The notes under the pieces were generated by a model. The model worked only from the letters and a program-made list of their open reading frames with translations. It was not told the DNA's origin and searched no databases. 64,000 nucleotides of DNA from Rheinheimera faecalis. Its GTDB lineage: Bacteria > Pseudomonadota > Gammaproteobacteria > Enterobacterales > Alteromonadaceae. A program made the translations under genes and the position numbers. Numbering within the stretch: position 1 is the stretch's first letter; every line of letters starts with the position of its first letter. Below are positions 50,930 to 60,943 of this stretch, piece by piece. The stretch spans positions 186,001 through 250,000 of the forward strand of contig NZ_JAJOYT010000005.1 of the NCBI RefSeq assembly GCF_021290965.1. The letters run 5' to 3'.

Positions 50930-51343
50930 TTAATAGGTCATGCTGGCAGAGTTAATCAAACCAATGGCAATAGAACAACCGGCAGAAAACACACCAGCAG
51001 CCACTTCGCCTTTATTGATACGTTCCGGCAGTTGTTTCAGAGCAAAACGGACCACGGCAAAGGTCAGCACTTGAACCACTAAAGCAATAGCACCCCAGAT
51101 AGCACAGTCGGCTAACGACAGTGAATGGGTAATAGCGCTGGATAACGGCAAAGCAAACCCAATTAAAGCGCCAGCAAAAGCTATAGCAGCAGCGCTGTTG
51201 TTTTCTTTGATCAGGGCTAACTCGTCTTGTGGTGTAATCCAGGTATAAAAACGACAAAACAAAGCTATTAATAAAATGGCCAGAAAAAAGAAGCTGATAA
51301 ATTCAGGGAAACCAGCCACAGAGGCCAACAAAGTATCACTCAT
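50930..51343 (-). CDS. yjfL: YjfL-like DUF350 membrane protein
   Basis: 137 residues with four transmembrane helices forming two DUF350 repeats (about 12-30 and 48-70; 80-100 and 112-135). It begins the operon DUF350 - DUF1190 - YgiC-like, the same combination as yjfL/yjfM/yjfC and ygiB/ygiC of E. coli. The repeated co-occurrence suggests a membrane/periplasm/cytoplasm module acting together, perhaps in envelope stress, but no mechanism is established. Confidence 0.9.
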   Translation of the reverse strand: MSDTLLASVAGFPEFISFFFLAILLIALFCRFYTWITPQDELALIKENNSAAAIAFAGALIGFALPLSSAITHSLSLADCAIWGAIALVVQVLTFAVVRFALKQLPERINKGEVAAGVFSAGCSIAIGLINSASMTY

Positions 51344-51520
51344 TACAAAATCCTTTCTTTAAATTGAGGGGCTTTGCCGATGATCCAGAAAAGCCGGGCA
51401 AAAGGCAACAACTGAATCAAAGCGCATTTTGTGTTAATCCGTTGAACCTGCCAGTTTTGGGCTATGCTCAATAGGAAAGTTAAATCGCTAAGTTGCTGAT
51501 CTGTTAAGGAGTTAACCCCA

Positions 51521-53146
51521 ATGTTAAATCAAATGTCGGTAAAAATCCGCTTGTTGCTGTTGGTTTGTGTGCCATTACTGGTGTTAATTACCATTAGTTT
51601 GATTTCGGTCAGGGAAATGGGCCATTTGAGTGATGGAGCCACCAGTATTTATGAAGACCGCGTTGTGCCGCTAAAGCAAATTAAGCAAGTGGCTGATGCT
51701 TATGCCGTGACTTCTGTAGATTTACTACATAAGTACCGTGGCGAGGTGATAAGCGCTTCAGAAGCTGTGCAGCAGTTGCAGCAACAAGGCCAGCTGGCCG
51801 ATCAGGTCTGGCAGGCTTATCTGGCAACGACTTTAACCACAGAAGAAGCTGGATTGGCTGAAAAAGCTAAACAGCAAATGTCAGTGTTCCGGCAAAAACT
51901 ACAAGAGTATCAGGGGAAAATTAGCGATGGCAGCTTAGTGCAGCGTAGTGCGAAAGATTTTAATACAGAGCTGTATCAGTTGGCTGATCCACTGAGTGCC
52001 TCTTTGGCTGCCTTAATTGATGTGCAGTTAGTGGAGGCTGAAAAGTTTAAGGTCGCAGCGGCAGAGCAGTATCAGTTTTTTCTGCAACTTTTTGTGATTG
52101 CGCTGTTGTTGGTGTTGATATGTTTAGGGATTTTGTCCTGGTTAATTTACCGCTCTATTCACAAGCCACTAAATCAGCTGCAACAGGCTATTTCTGTGGT
52201 TGGAGATAAATCCGATTTACGCATCAGGGCTGAAGTTACAGGCACCGATGAAATAGCGGTGACAGCCATAGCCTTTAACCAGACCATCAGTCGTGTACAC
52301 CAGTTTTTTACCGAGTTAGGTGATGCAGTGTCACAACTTGCAGCCGCTTCAGAAGAGATGAGCCAAATTAGCCAGCAAGTCAGCGGCACTGCCTTTGAGC
52401 AGGAACAGCAGGCCAATTTAATAGCCACAGCTGTCAATCAAATGTCGGCCGCTATTCAGGAAGTGGCAAACAGCGCTTTGGCGACTTCGGAGCAAGCCAA
52501 TGATGTGGATCATAAAACCCAGCAGGGTTATCAAAAAGTCATCCAGAATGTGAGCTCTATTGAGCAATTGTCCAAAGTGGTGAACGGCGCCAGTCTGGTG
52601 ATTGAACAACTCAATGGCGAATCTGAGAAAATCACTGCGGTATTGGCGGTGATCCAGACGATAGCTGGCCAGACCAACTTACTGGCGCTAAACGCTGCCA
52701 TTGAAGCAGCTCGTGCCGGTGAAGCAGGCCGGGGTTTTGCTGTGGTCGCAGATGAAGTGCGAACTTTAGCCACCAATACCCAAAAGGCCACAGAGTCTAT
52801 CCGCGTGATGATAGATACTCTGCAGGCTTCAGCACGAGAAGCTGTGCAGGCGATGGCGCAATCAGGTCAATACGCCAGTAGCAGTGTCACCAATGCACAG
52901 GAAGCTGGTGCTGTGCTTGAGGAGATTAAATCTGCTGTTGGCACTATAGTGGATATGAACGTGCAAATTTCTGCTGCGACTGAACAGCAAACCATAGTGG
53001 CAGAAGATATTAATAAAAATATCAGTGAGTTTAGTGTCAGTATCGGCGAGATGACCCGCAGCGCTACCCACAGTGCGGATGCCAGCACTTCATTGGCTCA
53101 GTTAGCTGCGCGTTTACAGCAACAGGCAGCCTCGTATCGGGTGTAA
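51521..53146 (+). CDS. Methyl-accepting chemotaxis protein
   Basis: 541 residues. TM1 (~9-29), a ~160-residue periplasmic four-helix-bundle (4HB-type) ligand domain, TM2 (~189-211), HAMP (~212-265), then the cytoplasmic signalling domain with the hairpin tip [20 protein letters not shown] (~388-407) that contacts CheA/CheW. No C-terminal pentapeptide for CheR. Strong AAGGAG site. Single gene with its own terminator. Ligand unknown. Confidence 0.95.
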   Translation: MLNQMSVKIRLLLLVCVPLLVLITISLISVREMGHLSDGATSIYEDRVVPLKQIKQVADAYAVTSVDLLHKYRGEVISASEAVQQLQQQGQLADQVWQAYLATTLTTEEAGLAEKAKQQMSVFRQKLQEYQGKISDGSLVQRSAKDFNTELYQLADPLSASLAALIDVQLVEAEKFKVAAAEQYQFFLQLFVIALLLVLICLGILSWLIYRSIHKPLNQLQQAISVVGDKSDLRIRAEVTGTDEIAVTAIAFNQTISRVHQFFTELGDAVSQLAAASEEMSQISQQVSGTAFEQEQQANLIATAVNQMSAAIQEVANSALATSEQANDVDHKTQQGYQKVIQNVSSIEQLSKVVNGASLVIEQLNGESEKITAVLAVIQTIAGQTNLLALNAAIEAARAGEAGRGFAVVADEVRTLATNTQKATESIRVMIDTLQASAREAVQAMAQSGQYASSSVTNAQEAGAVLEEIKSAVGTIVDMNVQISAATEQQTIVAEDINKNISEFSVSIGEMTRSATHSADASTSLAQLAARLQQQAASYRV

Positions 53147-53157
53147 TTTGAACGAAT

Positions 53158-53185
53158 AAGGCCACTTACAGTGGCCTTTATTTTT
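53158..53185 (+). terminator. Terminator of the chemoreceptor gene
   Basis: AAGGCCACT pairs with AGTGGCCTT around TAC, followed by TATTTTT, 12 bp past the stop codon. Confidence 0.92.
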
Positions 53186-53529
53186 GAGAGTTTTGCACTG
53201 CTTTAGCTGCAATTAACCTAAATTAGTGCAATAACATGCCTGGTAATGAAAGCTCTCTATTTTAGTGATATATCCTATTAATTTGTGTTTTTCGAAGCAT
53301 TTGTCTGCACGATTCGCAATATTGAAAAGCTCTTTTTACCCCCGTTTTTATCTGAATAACCTGCCTTGCACCAGTTTGTGACGACTGTATGGCATGAATA
53401 CGTATTCATGTTGTGAGGTTGCTCAGCTTGGTTAATAACTGTTCACGGAAGATTTTATAAAAACCAGGACGTCCTTTGATTGTGTTGTACAAGGAATGTC
53501 TATAACAATCCAAATCGGGGACAAGAGGC
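53186..53529 (+). other. Upstream region of the first TonB-dependent receptor
   Basis: An AT-rich 344-bp stretch without a gene. The first 200 bp show nothing I can name. The operator palindrome is at 53393-53410, followed by possible promoter elements (TTGTGA, then TAATAA 16 bases later, low confidence) and a leader ending in CGGGGACAAGAGGC before the ATG, similar to the leader of the second receptor. Confidence 0.5.
53393..53410. promoter_or_regulatory. LacI-type operator, first receptor gene
   Basis: CATGAATACGTATTCATG is a perfect 18-bp palindrome with a central CG, as in LacI-family operators, 119 bp before the receptor start. The same core recurs upstream of the second receptor at 60824. 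Confidence 0.8.
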
Positions 53530-56448
53530 ATGTCAAACTATAAGCATAGTTTGCTGACGCTCGCTATTGCTGCTGCAGGTTTTAGTTGCAGCATCAGCGC
53601 GGAAGAAGCAAACCAGCAACTCGCACAGCAGGAAGAACAGGTCAGTACTGGTTCGAACACCAGCAAAACCAGAGAAGAAGTTGAAGTTATTGAAGTAAAA
53701 GGCTTCTCCAGCAGTTTAATTAAATCACTGAACGACAAACGTTTTGCCGACACAGTGGTGGAATCCATTTCAGCAGATGATTTAGGTGCTTTACCTGATG
53801 TCTCTATGGCTGATGCCTTAACACGTTTACCTGGTATTTCAGCGGTAAGAACCGGCGGTCAGGCATCTGAAATTAACATCCGTGGTATGGCGGGCGGTTT
53901 TGTCTTTTCTACCTTAAATGGCCGTGAGCAGGTCTCCACCAGTGGTCAGCGTAATATCGAGTTTGATCAGTATCCATCCGAGCTGATTTCCTCAGCTTCA
54001 GTCTATAAATCTCCTAAAGTGTCGCTGATTGAAGGTGGAGTTGCCGGTACAGTAGAACTGAAAACCGCCAGTCCGCTCAAAGCCAAAGAAACTCATAATT
54101 TCACCGTCAATGCCCGTGGTATGTACAACGACAGGGCGGATGAGATCCCTAATGGTCAGGAGACGGGTGATCGCTTTAGTTTGTCTTATCAGGGCAAGTT
54201 TTTAGATGAAACCTTAGGTGTGGCTTTTGGTTTTGCCCGTTTGTACCAACCCAGTGTGTCAACGCAGTTTGTGGGTTTGGCGTATAACAAGCAGGCTGAC
54301 GTGGATGGTGTTAGTGAAACAGAACCGAATGAGCTTATCAGCGAAGGTTTTGAAATGCAGCACCGCGGTGGTGAGGAAACCCGTAACGGTTATATGGCGG
54401 CCATTGAATGGGTGCCAACAGATAAATTAACGGTCAAAGCGGACGCCTTTTTATCCAAATTTGATACTGAGGCTTTTGCCCGTGGTTTCAGGGTAAAACT
54501 GGAAGGGGACGGCGCTGCTATAGGCAATCCGGTGATCAATGACAATCTGGTGATTGGCGGTACTTTTAACCGCAAAACCAATGGTAACACCAGAGTTGAG
54601 TTGGTCAACGACGACAACACCGATAACGATGAAGTGAAAAGTTTTGGTTTTAATGTCGATTTTGAAGCGACAGACGAGCTGACATTAAACTTTGATGTCT
54701 CTCATTCATCAGCGGACAGTGTGTTTAAAAACGGTTTGTTGTGGGCCTTAGTTGCAGAAGATGCCACAGTGGCTAATCCGGTGTTGGATACTAATGTGTC
54801 AATCAGTTACCTGCTGAACGGTTTAAACCTGCCTGATGTGGGTTTTAATCAGGAAGCCGCTTTTACTGATGTAAACCGGGTGATGGTCAGCAAATACGGC
54901 ATTTATCCGTACATCAATTCTGACGAAGTGAATGCCTTCAAACTGGACGGTAAATACGAGCTGGATAATCCGGTGATCAGTTCGATAGAGGCAGGGGTGC
55001 GTTACTCAGAGCGCGAATACTCCAATGATCGTCAGGTATTTGAGTATGGTTCAGACGGTGCCTTTTTAAGCTCACAACCTCCGCTGCGTTTAACTGACGA
55101 TATGGTGGATGTGGTCAACTTCAGTGGTAATTTTTCACATTTTCCCAGTTATCTGGCTATTGACGCAGACAAAGCGCTGAATGCCTGGTTTCCTCAGGGT
55201 ATCCCACAACCTGTGCAAACCTGGGGCACTGGCAATACAGGTATTCTGGAGTCACAACGTGTTTCAGGTGGTCCTGATACGGCATGGTCTGTTCTGCAAA
55301 GTGGCGAAGTCTATGAAGATGTGATGGCTGCCTATGTGATGGCCAATCTGGATACCGAGTTTTTCTCTATTCCGGTGACGGGTAATATTGGCGTTCGTAT
55401 GGTCGAAACCGATCAATACGCTTCTGATTTAACCGACGTGGGTGGTGATGCCACTTTAGGGGCTCAGAATATTACGGATGCGGCGGGATTGGTGAACACC
55501 CGTTATAAACCGGGCATTATAGGCCAGACCTACAGGGATTATCTGCCACAGATGAACCTGAATTTTGCTATTACCGACAGCGACCAAATCCGTTTTGCGG
55601 CCGCCAAAGTGATGTCACGTCCGCCTATAGACCGTTTAGCTTCCAATACCAGCTACACCATTAATGAGCTAACAGGCCAGGTGAATGGTTCCAGTTCGAA
55701 CAGTCCGTTTTTAAAACCTTTTTATGCCACTCAGTATGATATTTCTTATGAGAAATACTTCACCGAAACAGACGGTGCTTTTGTCGCAGCGGTGTTTTAC
55801 AAGGATATCGAATCCTTTATTAACACCTTCACTATTACCGACTTTGATTTCGCCGCCGCTGGTTTCCCTATCCCACAGTATGTGCCTGGTACTGAGCCTG
55901 GTAACCCTGATGGTTTACCTCCGGTAACCACTACGCCAGGTGATTACACCACAGCTGTGAATAACGACAAAGGCGGTTATATCCGTGGTGCTGAGATTGC
56001 GTATACCCAGGTGCTGAAATTCTTACCGTCTTTCTGGCAGGGGTTAGGTTTTAGTGGCAGTTATTCCTACACAGAAAGCGAAATCCAGCAGCAGGTCAGC
56101 CTGGGGGCTCAAACCATAGATATTACCTTACCGGGTTTATCGAAAAACGTCATGACTGCCACTGTCTTTTGGGAATACGAAGGTTTTGAAACCCGCATCA
56201 GTGGTCGTTACCGCGACAACTTCGTGTCAGAGCAGGTGGCTGTAGAAGCCCAGACCGTGAACTTCGACGGTGAAACTGTGATTGATTACCAGGCCTCTTA
56301 CCAGATAAACGATAACTTTGGCGTGTTGTTTCAGGTCAATAACCTGACGGATGAACCGACTAAAAGTTATTTTGGCGAAGAAGCCAACACCGGCACTATC
56401 CAGTTTTTTGGCCGCCAGTATTTTGTTGGTGCGAACTATACGTTCTGA
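53530..56448 (+). CDS. TonB-dependent receptor, probably for maltodextrins (first)
   Basis: 972 residues. Signal peptide (cleavage near SISA, residue 24), a TonB-box-like EVIEVKGF, plug domain (~55-185; VSMADALTRLPGISAVRTGG, EINIRGMAGG, GGVAGTVELKTASP), then a 22-strand-type barrel ending in VGANYTF with the terminal Phe expected for BAM recognition. Its plug resembles the carbohydrate TBDRs of Alteromonadales and Xanthomonadales. Upstream operator palindrome and the adjacent pullulanase gene suggest uptake of alpha-glucan fragments (inference). Confidence 0.93.
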   Translation: MSNYKHSLLTLAIAAAGFSCSISAEEANQQLAQQEEQVSTGSNTSKTREEVEVIEVKGFSSSLIKSLNDKRFADTVVESISADDLGALPDVSMADALTRLPGISAVRTGGQASEINIRGMAGGFVFSTLNGREQVSTSGQRNIEFDQYPSELISSASVYKSPKVSLIEGGVAGTVELKTASPLKAKETHNFTVNARGMYNDRADEIPNGQETGDRFSLSYQGKFLDETLGVAFGFARLYQPSVSTQFVGLAYNKQADVDGVSETEPNELISEGFEMQHRGGEETRNGYMAAIEWVPTDKLTVKADAFLSKFDTEAFARGFRVKLEGDGAAIGNPVINDNLVIGGTFNRKTNGNTRVELVNDDNTDNDEVKSFGFNVDFEATDELTLNFDVSHSSADSVFKNGLLWALVAEDATVANPVLDTNVSISYLLNGLNLPDVGFNQEAAFTDVNRVMVSKYGIYPYINSDEVNAFKLDGKYELDNPVISSIEAGVRYSEREYSNDRQVFEYGSDGAFLSSQPPLRLTDDMVDVVNFSGNFSHFPSYLAIDADKALNAWFPQGIPQPVQTWGTGNTGILESQRVSGGPDTAWSVLQSGEVYEDVMAAYVMANLDTEFFSIPVTGNIGVRMVETDQYASDLTDVGGDATLGAQNITDAAGLVNTRYKPGIIGQTYRDYLPQMNLNFAITDSDQIRFAAAKVMSRPPIDRLASNTSYTINELTGQVNGSSSNSPFLKPFYATQYDISYEKYFTETDGAFVAAVFYKDIESFINTFTITDFDFAAAGFPIPQYVPGTEPGNPDGLPPVTTTPGDYTTAVNNDKGGYIRGAEIAYTQVLKFLPSFWQGLGFSGSYSYTESEIQQQVSLGAQTIDITLPGLSKNVMTATVFWEYEGFETRISGRYRDNFVSEQVAVEAQTVNFDGETVIDYQASYQINDNFGVLFQVNNLTDEPTKSYFGEEANTGTIQFFGRQYFVGANYTF

Positions 56449-56464
56449 CCTGGGTGACGACTTT

Positions 56465-56489
56465 AGCACCCGGCATCAGAGCGGGTGCT
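56465..56489 (+). promoter_or_regulatory. Intercistronic hairpin between receptor and pullulanase
   Basis: AGCACCCG and CGGGTGCT form an 8-bp stem with a nine-base loop, in the 70-bp gap. No T-run follows, so it probably stabilises the upstream message or adjusts downstream expression within one operon. Confidence 0.5.
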
Positions 56490-56518
56490 CATAACAAGAA
56501 TTGATTGGAGCACGACTT

Positions 56519-59500
56519 ATGTTTCATATAACAAATAGCTTAAAGCTGGCCCTGCTGGGTTTAGCTGCGCTGACACTGGCCGCATGCGGTGGTGGTGGCG
56601 AAGATTCAGTAGACGGTGGCACTAAACTGCTGACCTGTAATGTGCCACAAATCCCTAATGCGGCAGGCACGGCCTGTATTGATCCACCTCCTATTAAGTG
56701 CAAAGCACCTACAGTGCCGGATGCTAAAAACGAGACATGTATAGTTGGGGTAGATCCAAATGCACCTGCACCGGTATTTTTCCCAGGCGCTGGTCAGGCG
56801 GCTTTGTTTTACAAAAGAGCTGATGGCAACTACGAAGGGTATCGTTTACATACCTGGAATAATGACGCCTGTTCTGCTTACAAAGACAGTTCGTTAGCCG
56901 CTTCATGGGACAATGGTTTGGTTCACACAGCGGTTGACCCCAATTACGGTGCTTATTGGGTGCTGGAGTTAAAAGACGGTGTAGCGGGCGTCGAAGGCGC
57001 TTGTGGTAACTTCCTGATCCATATTGGCACTGACGATGCCGGTAAAGAAATGGGCGGTGGCGATCAGAAGATGCCATTAGGCCCTAAATCGGATGAAAGA
57101 TTTGCCCGGATGAACTTTACCTTTTCTGGCGTGAACTCTGTTTTTGAATTCCCTTTGTTATCTTTAGGTGTTTCTATCGCTAATTCAGCTGCTCACTGGC
57201 TGGATACCAACACTTTTGTCTGGAATGTTGACCGTGCTATTGCCAGCAAAGTGCAGCTACATCATTCAGCCACCGCCAATCTGGAGATAGATGCAGACGA
57301 CCAATTAAATGGTGACACTGTCGTATTAGAAGAAACTGAGCTGACCGATCAGCAAAAAGCTTTGGTTCCACATATAGCGGACTGGCCAGCATACAGAAGC
57401 AATATGACGACCGAACAAGTAAAATCTGTGCTGAAAAACCAGTTGGTATTGTCGGCATATGATGCTGAAAACAAGTTATCAGCCGCCAGTTACGTGCAAG
57501 CTGCCAAGGTACTGGATGATTTGTATACCAGTGCTGAAGCTGATGCTGATGAAGCTACGTTAGGTGTCAGCTACGAAGGTGATGCTGTGAAGGTTGCGTT
57601 ATGGGCGCCTACTGCTCAAAGTGTGGCTTTAAAGCTGTATAACGCTGCAAAAACACTAACTTCTACTCATGCTATGACTTTAGATGCCGCGACAGGGATC
57701 TGGAGTTACAGTGGCACCAAGGCCAACCTGGACCGCACTTTCTACCGCTTTGAAGTGAAGGTGTATCACCCGACGACCAGAAAAGTGGAAACCGTAGAAA
57801 GCACAGATCCTTATTCGGTCAGTTTGTCGACTAATGGTCGTTTCAGTCAGTTTGTTAATTTAGCCGACGAGGATTTAAAACCTGAAGGCTGGGCAACTCA
57901 GACTATTCCAACTATTGAAAATCTAGAAGATACAGTAATTTACGAAGGCCATATTCGTGATTTCAGTATCCGTGACACTAGTGTCAGCGAAGCTAATAGA
58001 GGTAAATATCTTGCCTTCACCGAGATGGAAAGTGCCCCTGTTTTGCATCTGAAAAAACTGGCTGAAAGTGGCCTGACACATTTCCATATGTTGCCAGCTA
58101 CAGATATGGCCACTGTTAATGAAGACGTCACAAAGCGGGTTGAAATCACTGATACTGTCGGCGAGTTATGTGCTGTTAACGCTGCAGCTAAAGTCTGTGC
58201 AAACGAAAACGATGCAACAGTGTTGCTGGATTTGCTGCAGTCTTACCAACCTTCAGGTGAGCTGGCTCAGCAGTTAGTGGCGGATATGCGTGCTACTGAC
58301 GGCTTTAACTGGGGTTATGATCCACATCACTTTAATGTGCCTGAAGGCAGCTATGCTTCCAGTGCTGAAGGGGTAGCCCGTATTAAAGAAATGCGCGCTA
58401 TGAATAAAGCTCTGCATGATATTGGCCTGCGGGTCGTGCTGGATGTGGTGTACAACCACACCAATTCGTCCGCTGTATTTGATAACTCAGTTTTTGACAA
58501 AATAGTGCCTGGTTACTTCCACAGATACAATCCAACCACCGGCGTTATTGAGCGTTCAACTTGCTGCGAAAACACCGCAATTGAACATAAAATGATGGAT
58601 AAATTCGTCAAAGACTCATTAGTGTTATTAGCTCGTGAATACAGCTTTGATGGCTTCCGTTTTGACATTATGGGCCATCATCCCAAAGCTGGTATTTTAG
58701 CGGCCCGTGACGCTGTGCGAGCTGTTGATCCTGACACCTACTTCTATGGCGAAGGCTGGAATTTTGGTGAAGTGGCTGATGATCGTCTGTTTGAACAAGC
58801 GCGTCAGGCCAATATGGCAGGGACTGAAGTAGGTACTTTTAATGACCGTTTACGTGACAGCGTGCGCAGTGCAGCCTTATTTACCGGCAAAGGTGAAGAC
58901 GGTGAACGTCAGCAGCAGAACTATATTGAAATTGGTTTAGCCGGCACCTTAAAAGACTTTATTATCAAAGACTACAGAGGCAATACCGGCACGGCTTCCA
59001 GTGTGATTTGGAACTCTCAGCCAGCAGGTTATGCTACAGATCCGGCAGATATTATTAACTACGTATCTAAGCATGATAATGAAGCTATCTGGGATAAATT
59101 ACAGCTGGAATTACATAAAGCCGGTGTGGATTTGAGTCTGGAAAACCGGGTGCGGGTGAACAGCATAGCTTTGGCTATCCCATTGTTAAGTCAGGGTATC
59201 CCTTTCCTGCAAATGGGCGATGATTTATTACGCTCTAAATCGCTGGACCGCAACAGCTATGACGCAGGTGACTGGTTTAACTTTGTTGATTTTAGTAAGG
59301 AAACGAATAACTGGAATGTAGGTTTACCTTTGGCCCAGGACAATAGCGCCAATTGGGCAACCATGGCATCTGTCGCAACCAAAGCTAATACCAAAGCTGC
59401 TGCTGATGACATTCAGTTTTCATCTGATGTCTTTAACGAGTTCCTGCAAATTCGTAAAAGCAGCCCTCTGTTTCGTTTAACAACCGGTCAGGATGTGATG

Positions 59501-60508
59501 CAGCGGGTTGGTTTTCACAACATTGGTAAAAATCTGACGCCAGGTCTGATTGTGATGAGCATAGACGACGGTACAGGTTTAGCCGATTTGGATCCTGATC
59601 ACGATGCTGTGGTGGTGGTGATTAATGGCACAGCTGCAGAGCAGTCTCATGAAGTCGCAACTGCCAAAGGTTTTGTGTTGCATCAGGTGCAGCAGGCTTC
59701 CGCCGATAGTCAGGTGCAGGATGCCAGTTTCGCCGAAGCTGCAACAGAAGGTACTTTTACTGTACCTGCTTACACTGCAGCTGTTTTTGTTAAACCTCAG
59801 AATGGTGCTCAGGGTGAAGGTTTAAAAGCTGACGCTACTCTCGGAGCCGCAGACATCCCCCCATATGAATTAACCACTATTTACGTACGTGGCGCTATGA
59901 ATGGTTGGGGTGAAACAGATGCGATGAGCTACGATGGAGATGGAGTCTACAGTGCAAGTATCACTATTGCGGCGGGCGACTATGAGTTCAAAATAGCCTC
60001 AGCGAACTGGTCCACTGTAGATTTTGGCTCGGCTGATCAACAAGTGGCTTTAGGGGCTGCGAAAACCTTAAGTCGTGGTGGTTCTAACCTGAAAATCACC
60101 ATCCCTAAAACATCCACTTATACTTTCAGCGTGAATGCTATCGACCCTGAAGCTCCGGTGCTCACTGTGACTGAATTCGTGCCTTATGGTGAGACCACTG
60201 TTTATTTACGAGGCAACATGAACGGCTGGGGTGAAGTCAATCCTCTGCAGTACGACGGTGCCGGTGTTTACAGTGTGACTGTAAATCTTGCAGTATCGGC
60301 TGATCACGAGTTCAAGATAGCTTCGGCTGACTGGAGCACAGTAGATTTTGGTTCTGCGGATCAAACTGTCATTCTGGATACAGATAAGGTGCTGACAAGA
60401 GGTGGCTCGAACCTGAAACTGCCTATTACAGAGCAGGCCGATTACAAGGTCACACTCACAGCAACAGACCCTGAAGCACCAGTATTAAAGGTCACTAAAG
60501 TAGAGTAA
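56519..60508 (+). CDS. Pullulanase-type alpha-1,6-glucosidase lipoprotein with two C-terminal starch-binding-like repeats
   Basis: 1329 residues from the ATG with a GGAG site. Lipobox LAAC (Cys about 23) and a Cys-rich linker (~35-75). Then a pullulanase N-terminal domain (~80-240), CBM48-like module (~340-440; VKVALWAPTAQSVALKLY), GH13 barrel with region I DVVYNHTN, nucleophile Asp716 (GFRFDIMGHH), acid/base Glu745 (YGEGWNF) and third acid Asp853 (SKHDNEAIW), and a C-terminal sheet domain (~1000-1100). Two tandem ~100-residue repeats follow (~1120-1215, ~1222-1325), each with RG.MNGWGE, Y.G.GVYS, EFKIAS..WSTVDFGSADQ and LSRGGSNLK-type segments. Debranches alpha-glucans at the cell surface. 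Confidence 0.93.
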   Translation: MFHITNSLKLALLGLAALTLAACGGGGEDSVDGGTKLLTCNVPQIPNAAGTACIDPPPIKCKAPTVPDAKNETCIVGVDPNAPAPVFFPGAGQAALFYKRADGNYEGYRLHTWNNDACSAYKDSSLAASWDNGLVHTAVDPNYGAYWVLELKDGVAGVEGACGNFLIHIGTDDAGKEMGGGDQKMPLGPKSDERFARMNFTFSGVNSVFEFPLLSLGVSIANSAAHWLDTNTFVWNVDRAIASKVQLHHSATANLEIDADDQLNGDTVVLEETELTDQQKALVPHIADWPAYRSNMTTEQVKSVLKNQLVLSAYDAENKLSAASYVQAAKVLDDLYTSAEADADEATLGVSYEGDAVKVALWAPTAQSVALKLYNAAKTLTSTHAMTLDAATGIWSYSGTKANLDRTFYRFEVKVYHPTTRKVETVESTDPYSVSLSTNGRFSQFVNLADEDLKPEGWATQTIPTIENLEDTVIYEGHIRDFSIRDTSVSEANRGKYLAFTEMESAPVLHLKKLAESGLTHFHMLPATDMATVNEDVTKRVEITDTVGELCAVNAAAKVCANENDATVLLDLLQSYQPSGELAQQLVADMRATDGFNWGYDPHHFNVPEGSYASSAEGVARIKEMRAMNKALHDIGLRVVLDVVYNHTNSSAVFDNSVFDKIVPGYFHRYNPTTGVIERSTCCENTAIEHKMMDKFVKDSLVLLAREYSFDGFRFDIMGHHPKAGILAARDAVRAVDPDTYFYGEGWNFGEVADDRLFEQARQANMAGTEVGTFNDRLRDSVRSAALFTGKGEDGERQQQNYIEIGLAGTLKDFIIKDYRGNTGTASSVIWNSQPAGYATDPADIINYVSKHDNEAIWDKLQLELHKAGVDLSLENRVRVNSIALAIPLLSQGIPFLQMGDDLLRSKSLDRNSYDAGDWFNFVDFSKETNNWNVGLPLAQDNSANWATMASVATKANTKAAADDIQFSSDVFNEFLQIRKSSPLFRLTTGQDVMQRVGFHNIGKNLTPGLIVMSIDDGTGLADLDPDHDAVVVVINGTAAEQSHEVATAKGFVLHQVQQASADSQVQDASFAEAATEGTFTVPAYTAAVFVKPQNGAQGEGLKADATLGAADIPPYELTTIYVRGAMNGWGETDAMSYDGDGVYSASITIAAGDYEFKIASANWSTVDFGSADQQVALGAAKTLSRGGSNLKITIPKTSTYTFSVNAIDPEAPVLTVTEFVPYGETTVYLRGNMNGWGEVNPLQYDGAGVYSVTVNLAVSADHEFKIASADWSTVDFGSADQTVILDTDKVLTRGGSNLKLPITEQADYKVTLTATDPEAPVLKVTKVE

Positions 60509-60530
60509 ATGGACGATTAAAGCTCCAGCA

Positions 60531-60558
60531 AAAGGCCGTTTTTTAACGGCCTTTTTTT
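60531..60558 (+). terminator. Terminator of the pullulanase gene
   Basis: AAAGGCCGTT pairs with AACGGCCTTT around TTTT, followed by a T-run, 22 bp past the stop codon. Confidence 0.95.
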
Positions 60559-60943
60559 CGCCATTTTTTCCAGAAAGTACGTGCTGTAATTTCTCCTTCG
60601 CAGGCCGCAAATCAAACTGCACTGTAACGTCTGCATGCCGCTGCTATGCAAGACTGAATGCATAGCCGCTTGCAACTTCGATGAACTGAGCTAAGTTTGC
60701 ATTAAGTTAGAGCGCAGGCTCTGGTCCATTCCTTCAAATAAATCAGGCGATCCAGCAGGTTGCTTGCACCAATAGAATGCAAAATTGCACAAATGCCCTG
60801 CAAAGGGGCGTCAACATAGGAGGTGAATACGTATTCATGTTGAACATTGGCGGCGATAAGTTTAACTAGTAGGGTCAGACTACTATCAAAACCAGACAGA
60901 TATAAGTCTGAAACAAAAAAACAAACAAATCCGGGGATAAGGC
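60559..60943 (+). other. Upstream region of the second TonB-dependent receptor
   Basis: Non-coding, 385 bp. GCTATGCA and TGCATAGC (60643-60666) form a perfect 8-bp inverted repeat with an eight-base loop. The LacI-type operator lies at 60824-60837, and the leader ends with CGGGGATAAGGC before the ATG. I see no small ORF or RNA gene. Confidence 0.5.
60824..60837. promoter_or_regulatory. LacI-type operator, second receptor gene
   Basis: TGAATACGTATTCA is a perfect 14-bp palindrome, and TGAATACGTATTCATGTTG (19 bases) is identical to the site upstream of the first receptor. It lies 106 bp before the start codon, close to the spacing of the first site. Confidence 0.8.
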
